From Anaerolineae bacterium (GTDB taxonomy: Bacteria > Chloroflexota > Anaerolineae > Aggregatilineales > Phototrophicaceae), in assembly GCA_014379235.1 (NCBI GenBank), contig JACMMD010000694.1:1-8009 (forward strand): 8,009 nucleotides of DNA, in the 5' to 3' direction. Each line of letters begins with the position of its first letter. The stretch's first letter is position 1. The translations under genes were made by a program, and so were the position numbers. The notes below the pieces were generated by a model, which saw nothing but the letters and a program-made list of their open reading frames with translations, did not search any database and was not told the origin of the DNA. Shown here piece after piece: positions 4,786 through 8,009 of the stretch.

Positions 4786-6069
4786 ATGGTTTTAGAACGT
4801 TCGTTGGAGACTGGAACCGACGAAATGGATTTCGCCGCGCTTCTGGAGGCTTCGTTTGCAGAGAAGCAGCCGGAGCGTGGGGATATTGTAACGGGCACGA
4901 TTTTAGCTGTAGATCATCACGGCTTGATCGTGGATGTAGGACTGAAGCGCGACGGCGTGGTGCTGCGGAAAGACATCGAGCACGCTGGTACGAACGTCCA
5001 GTATAGCGTCGGTGACGACATTGACGTGATGCTCCTCCGTATGGAGGATGAAGACGGCAATCTGCTGCTGTCGGTATCGCAGGCGTCGCAGCTTGAAGAT
5101 TGGCGTCTTGCGGAAACGCTGATGGCCAGCGAAGAAATCTGGGAAGGCATCGTCGCCAATGCAAACAGCGGCGGCTTGATTATCCCCTTCGGCAATCTTC
5201 GCGGCTTTGTGCCGGCCAGCCACATCGCTGATCTGCCGCGCGGCCTCAGCGAAGACGAGCGCCGGATGCGGATGAATGGTTTCATTGGCCGCAAGCTGAA
5301 CCTTAAAGTAATCGAAGTGAACCGCAAGCGCCGCCGCTTGGTATTCAGCCAACGCGAGGCCCGTCGTGAGCGACGCGAGGCCCGCAAGGAGCTGCTGCTG
5401 GACGAGCTGCATGAGGGCGAAGTTCGTACTGGCGTGGTAAGCGGTCTGCGTGATTTCGGCGCGTTTGTCGATCTTGGTGGTGCAGACGGACTCATTCACA
5501 TTTCGGAACTGGCGTGGCATCGCGTGAAGCACCCGCGTGAAATTCTGAACGTGGGCGACGAAGTTGAAGTTTACATTCTGCGTTTGGACGCGGAAGGTAA
5601 GCGCATCGGCCTCAGTCTCAAGCGCTTGCAAGAGAATCCGTGGGCGCATGTGGAGCAGTTGTATCACATCGGCCAATTGGTCGAGGGCGTGGTCTCCCGC
5701 GTGGCGCATTTCGGTGCGTTCGTCAGCCTCGAACCGGGTATCGAAGCGCTGCTGCACATCAGCCAGATGGCAGACACCGCTCCTGAAGACCCGACGACGT
5801 TCGTGCATGAAGGCCAACGCCTGCTGATGCGCGTCATCAATATCGAGCCGGACAAGCAGCGTCTTGGCCTCAGCTTGAAAGAAGTGACGGGCGAAGAGTC
5901 TGATCGCTGGAATGATCGCGCTGTTGACGAAACGTCGGATGATATGGATGCCGTTTCTGCCGATGCTTCTGCTGATGTTTCTACCGACGTTGAGCAAGCT
6001 GACGATAGCAACCTGAGCGAAGTTTCTGTACAATTGGACGAACAGGCCGAAGTCGGCGCTGTTGAATAA
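4786..6069 (+). CDS. S1 RNA-binding domain protein, ribosomal protein S1-like, second paralog (427 aa)
   Basis: Four S1 domains occupy residues about 30-99, 117-191, 209-281 and 295-366, the same architecture as the gene at 3060. Domain 3 is almost identical between the two (GLRDFGAFVDLGGADGLIHI, ELAWHRVKHPRE), while domains 1 and 2 differ more. Its domains 3 and 4 end with the classic R-(I/L)-G-L-S-L-K, unlike domain 4 of the first copy. Between domains 2 and 3 lies a strongly basic helix (KRRRLVFSQREARRERREARKE, 181-202), likely to contact RNA. The tail (367-427) is acidic, with SADA/SADV/STDV four-residue repeats. It should act in 30S-mRNA binding. It has a perfect promoter, a long leader and a weak ribosome-binding site, and it is followed 56 bp later by rpsU. 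The consensus promoter and linkage to rpsU make it the better candidate for the housekeeping S1, but this is unproven. Confidence 0.9.
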   Translation: MVLERSLETGTDEMDFAALLEASFAEKQPERGDIVTGTILAVDHHGLIVDVGLKRDGVVLRKDIEHAGTNVQYSVGDDIDVMLLRMEDEDGNLLLSVSQASQLEDWRLAETLMASEEIWEGIVANANSGGLIIPFGNLRGFVPASHIADLPRGLSEDERRMRMNGFIGRKLNLKVIEVNRKRRRLVFSQREARRERREARKELLLDELHEGEVRTGVVSGLRDFGAFVDLGGADGLIHISELAWHRVKHPREILNVGDEVEVYILRLDAEGKRIGLSLKRLQENPWAHVEQLYHIGQLVEGVVSRVAHFGAFVSLEPGIEALLHISQMADTAPEDPTTFVHEGQRLLMRVINIEPDKQRLGLSLKEVTGEESDRWNDRAVDETSDDMDAVSADASADVSTDVEQADDSNLSEVSVQLDEQAEVGAVE

Positions 6070-6070
6070 T

Positions 6071-6091
6071 CGCCTGCTAAAAATGCGGGCG
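6071..6091 (+). other. Intercistronic hairpin between the second S1 gene and rpsU
   Basis: CGCCTGC (6071-6077) pairs with GCGGGCG (6085-6091), one G-U pair, around the loop TAAAAAT. No T-run follows, so this is not a rho-independent terminator. It sits immediately after the S1 stop codon and 15 nt before the rpsU Shine-Dalgarno, where a transcript-stability or processing role is plausible. Confidence 0.45.
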
Positions 6092-6106
6092 GCAAAATCT
6101 CACACA

Positions 6107-6117
6107 AAAGGAGGTGA
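6107..6117 (+). promoter_or_regulatory. Exceptionally strong Shine-Dalgarno of rpsU
   Basis: AAAGGAGGTGA contains a 10-nt run (AAGGAGGTGA) fully complementary to the universal 3' end of 16S rRNA and lies 8 nt before ATG 6126. It decides the start: the in-frame GTG at 6114 falls inside it and cannot be the initiator. Other genes in the window match the anti-SD over at most about 6 nt. Confidence 0.85.
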
Positions 6118-6125
6118 GCAGGAAC

Positions 6126-6326
6126 ATGGCATCGGTAACTTTGAAACCGAACGAATCACAGGAATCATTGCTTCGACGTTTTCGTAAACGTGTCACCAAC
6201 AGTGGTGTTCTAAGCACCGTTCGCCGCAAACGCTGGCACATCTCCAAGAGTGAGCTGCGCCGCATTGAGAAGAAAAAGGCGATCCGTCGTTCACGCCGCC
6301 GTCAGCGTAAAGCGCTGACCACCTAG
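6126..6326 (+). CDS. rpsU: 30S ribosomal protein bS21 (66 aa)
   Basis: This small, very basic protein has the bS21 signature: an N-terminal strand with LKPNESQESLLRRFRKRV, a short linker (TNSGVLSTVRRKRWH), and a long Arg/Lys-rich helix (SKSELRRIEKKKAIRRSRRRQRK) that packs on the 30S platform near the 3' end of 16S rRNA and the anti-Shine-Dalgarno. Its length is normal for the family. It helps mRNA engage the small subunit during initiation. ATG 6126 is fixed by the strong Shine-Dalgarno. It lies 56 bp after the second S1 gene with no promoter-like sequence seen between them, so it is probably read from the promoter at 4567-4595. A strong terminator follows. Confidence 0.93.
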   Translation: MASVTLKPNESQESLLRRFRKRVTNSGVLSTVRRKRWHISKSELRRIEKKKAIRRSRRRQRKALTT

Positions 6327-6392
6327 CCAAAAACGGCTGGTGACTGTGGTGTGCGATCAGGCACGCATATACCGGATGGAAAAGTTGATAAA

Positions 6393-6430
6393 CCGCTGCT
6401 CGGCCACATCCGGCAGCGGATTATTATTTT
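6393..6430 (+). terminator. Strong rho-independent terminator between rpsU and infA
   Basis: CCGCTGC (6393-6399) pairs perfectly with GCAGCGG (6413-6419). After one bulged T the stem continues with CGG/CCG around the loop CCACAT, and ATTATTATTTT follows. An upstream segment, CCGGATG (6372-6378), can instead pair with CATCCGG (6407-6413), which would disrupt the terminator. Confidence 0.8.
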
Positions 6431-6463
6431 GGCTAGTTGCCAGTGTATAGCTAAAGGACGTGT

Positions 6464-6709
6464 ATGGCGAAAAAAGAAGATAAGATTGAAGTCGAGGGCC
6501 TCGTTGTGGAAGCCCTGCCGAACACCCAATTTCTAGTTGAGCTAGAGAATGGACATAAAATCTTGGCGTATCTGTCGGGCAAGATGCGTAAATATTACAT
6601 TCGCATCCTGCTAGGGGATCGGGTGAAGGTGGAGATGAGTGTCTATGATCCGACTCGTGGACGTATCACCTACCGTTATAAAGACGGTACTCGCGGCGGC
6701 ACGGAATAG
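6464..6709 (+). CDS. infA: Translation initiation factor IF-1 (81 aa)
   Basis: IF-1 is a single OB-fold protein that occupies the 30S A site and cooperates with IF-2 and IF-3 in initiation. The match is essentially end to end: MAKKEDKIEVEGLVVEALPN, FLVELENGHKILAYLSGKMRKYYIRILLGDRVKVEMS and the ending YDPTRGRITYRYK. The sequence continues eight residues past YRYK (DGTRGGTE), a slight C-terminal extension over the common 72-residue form. AAAGGA (6453-6458) lies 5 nt before ATG 6464. The gene sits after a strong terminator, and I see no convincing promoter between it and rpsU, so expression may depend on readthrough or on a non-consensus promoter. infA is usually found in the large ribosomal-protein operon beside rpmJ and rpsM; here those genes are absent. 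Confidence 0.96.
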   Translation: MAKKEDKIEVEGLVVEALPNTQFLVELENGHKILAYLSGKMRKYYIRILLGDRVKVEMSVYDPTRGRITYRYKDGTRGGTE

Positions 6710-6760
6710 GGCCGGGCGTTTTGCTCACCATCAGTCTGTAATCAATCAGCCTTTGATGTG

Positions 6761-6788
6761 AAGCTCGCGGCAACCTGCGGGCTTTTTT
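6761..6788 (+). terminator. Rho-independent terminator of infA
   Basis: AAGCTCGCGG (6761-6770) pairs with CTGCGGGCTT (6775-6784, two G-U pairs) around the loop CAAC. A run of six T (6783-6788) begins in the last two bases of the stem. It lies 51 bp after the infA stop and closes the translation cluster. Confidence 0.85.
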
Positions 6789-6886
6789 ATTGGTTAGGTT
6801 GTTAGCTATCAACCAGTCAGCGTTCAGCAAAAGCGGTTAGACTTAATCGCTGGCTCATTGCTTATTTTTCCAATACAGGTTGGAAT

Positions 6887-8009
6887 GTGACACGACAGCA
6901 GGGCATAGTGAAACGGCGTTGGCGGCGGGATTGTGTGACAGCGCTGGTGCTGCTACTGTGCCTGTGGGCGACGCGATTGGCAGGGCTGGAAGCGCTGCCG
7001 CTGCACAACGACGAGGGCTTGCACCTGACCCGCGCCGTTGAAGTGTGGAACTTGCACCCGTTCTGGGACATCAGCGACGGAAAAATCATCAACCACTGGC
7101 CGATTGCGGCCTTCTATCCGCAGAACGCGCCGGTTTTCGTTTCGCGTGTGCCAACGATTATGGTAGCGATGATCGGCCTAGCGGCAGGCTATGCGCTGGC
7201 GCGGCGGCTGTTTGGGAATATCGCGGCACTGTTCGCGGGCGTGATGTGGATAACCTCGCCGTATTTATTCTTCTTCGAGCGGCTGGCGTTTAGCGATGCT
7301 CAAGCAGGGGCGTTGGTGGTACTGACGCTGTGGGCCTGCTGGCGCTTATGGGATTACCCGTCTGCGCGCCATGCGATCTTCACGGGTTTAGCGCTCGGCG
7401 TGGCGATCCTGTTCAAGTTCACCGCCGCGCCGTTCGCGCTGTTGGTAGTAGTGGTGATCGCGTTCGCCAACAGAATCGCGTGGCGGCGGAGATTGCTGTA
7501 TTTAGTGCTGGCCGGGCTGGCGACGCTGGCATCTTTCATTGTGCCACTGTTATATATAACGCTGCGCGGGCGCGGCTTTTTTGAAGTTGCGCTCAATTGG
7601 GTTGGCGGCGGCAGTTCTGGTTCGGACGGGACTTCCTTTCTCGCAGAAAATATAGCGCGGCTGGTGGCGCAGCTTACCGATTTTGGCCCGCCGCTGTGGT
7701 CGCTGGCGCTGGTGATCGGGCTGGTTGCACTGGCGATATGGGGCGGCAGGCGCGGGCGAGTTTCACTGCTGGCGTGGGGGCTTCCACTCATGGCGATCAC
7801 CGTTTTGGGGAGCGAGGTTCTGCCACGTCATTATGTAGTCGCGCTGCCGTTGGCATTGGTTGCAGCGGGAATGGGTATCGGCGTGGGGTTGGATTATATT
7901 TCGGTAGGGGCACGACATGTCGGGCCCCTACAAGCAGGCTATTTAGTTGCGTTGCTGGGTATTGTGCTGGTCGTTGGCTTCGTTCCATTTGCCTTGACTG
8001 CTTTCAGCG
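6887..8009 (+). CDS. GT39-like integral membrane glycosyltransferase, 3'-truncated by the window
   Basis: The open frame runs off the window end after 374 codons. A basic N-terminus (VKRRWRRD) precedes a first membrane helix (VTALVLLLCLWATRLAGL), then the first outer loop with LHNDEGLHLTRAVEVW. The adjacent D42-E43 matches the acidic pair that is catalytic in GT-C enzymes of the ArnT/PMT type. Multiple further hydrophobic helices follow, with the GT39-like segment FFERLAFSDAQAG and, later, LPRHYVVALPLALVAAG. Such enzymes transfer sugars from a polyprenyl-phosphate donor to lipids or proteins on the outer face of the membrane; the acceptor here is unknown. The start is uncertain: GTG 6887 (CAGG 7 nt upstream) or GTG 6908 (AGGG 4 nt upstream). 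It follows the infA terminator, so it is a separate transcription unit. A dispersed palindrome lies in frame at 7904-7931. Confidence 0.8.
   Translation, partial: MTRQQGIVKRRWRRDCVTALVLLLCLWATRLAGLEALPLHNDEGLHLTRAVEVWNLHPFWDISDGKIINHWPIAAFYPQNAPVFVSRVPTIMVAMIGLAAGYALARRLFGNIAALFAGVMWITSPYLFFFERLAFSDAQAGALVVLTLWACWRLWDYPSARHAIFTGLALGVAILFKFTAAPFALLVVVVIAFANRIAWRRRLLYLVLAGLATLASFIVPLLYITLRGRGFFEVALNWVGGGSSGSDGTSFLAENIARLVAQLTDFGPPLWSLALVIGLVALAIWGGRRGRVSLLAWGLPLMAITVLGSEVLPRHYVVALPLALVAAGMGIGVGLDYISVGARHVGPLQAGYLVALLGIVLVVGFVPFALTAFS
7904..7931. repeat. 28-bp interspersed palindrome inside the glycosyltransferase reading frame
   Basis: The left arm GTAGGGGCACGACA and right arm TGTCGGGCCCCTAC are inverted copies with one mismatch in 14 bp. 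It encodes VGARHVGPL in the open frame, a polar insert between hydrophobic segments (GLDYIS before, QAGYLVALLGIVLVV after). It is related to the palindrome at 4462-4490. Confidence 0.75.

Noticed and set aside
6114..6125. GTG 6114 as the start of rpsU
   Set aside because: It lies within the Shine-Dalgarno sequence itself; ATG 6126 has ideal spacing and gives the normal bS21 N-terminus.
6797..6867. GGTTG/CAACC inverted repeat and a TTAGAC...TTATTT promoter-like pair before the glycosyltransferase
   Set aside because: The 5-bp stem is short and the hexamer spacing is 19 bp with poor matches, so neither can be supported above background in this AT-rich gap.
7045..7800. Short forward and reverse frames within the glycosyltransferase region
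   Set aside because: They are out-of-frame shadows of the long open membrane-protein frame that runs off the window.

Overview
The window is about 8 kb of moderately GC-rich bacterial DNA with every supported gene on the + strand. The gene content is ordinary bacterial: bS21, IF-1, S1-domain proteins, a PadR regulator and a GT39-like membrane protein. Two things suggest Chloroflexota, perhaps an Anaerolineae-like lineage: four-domain S1 proteins with acidic tails, and interspersed palindromes of the GTAGGGGC...GCCCCTAC type. This assignment is an inference from gene style, not a database result.

Region 1 (1-2198) holds four small metabolic or accessory genes. A 56-codon hypothetical protein lies 6 bp ahead of a protein with a decayed methyltransferase-like fold. 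A near-consensus sigma70-type promoter (1045-1074) then drives a phosphoribosyltransferase and a DinB-like putative metalloprotein, which are spaced as an operon.

Region 2 (2199-2942) is a PadR-family transcription regulator. Its upstream DNA carries a promoter, an 8-bp inverted repeat spanning the likely transcription start, and a repeated TGTGAGC motif. This layout is what an autoregulated gene would show.

Region 3 (2943-6788) is the core of the window, a translation-initiation cluster. It contains two paralogous four-domain S1 proteins in tandem, then ribosomal protein bS21 (rpsU) and initiation factor IF-1 (infA). The first S1 gene ends in a strong hairpin terminator overlapped by a competing 10-bp stem. 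The second S1 gene starts from a perfect TTGACA-17-TATAAT promoter and has a leader of roughly 180 nt with a terminator-like hairpin and no strong Shine-Dalgarno sequence. rpsU has a 10-nt perfect Shine-Dalgarno sequence. Between rpsU and infA there is a strong terminator that again has a competing upstream stem. S1, bS21 and IF-1 all act at the 30S-mRNA initiation step, so this looks like a locus with co-regulated, possibly autoregulated, initiation factors.

Region 4 (6789-8009) is the 5' part of a GT39-like integral membrane glycosyltransferase gene that runs off the window. A near-perfect 28-bp interspersed palindrome lies in its reading frame, and a relative of that palindrome lies after the first S1 gene.

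I saw no tRNA, rRNA, CRISPR array, transposase or phage gene.
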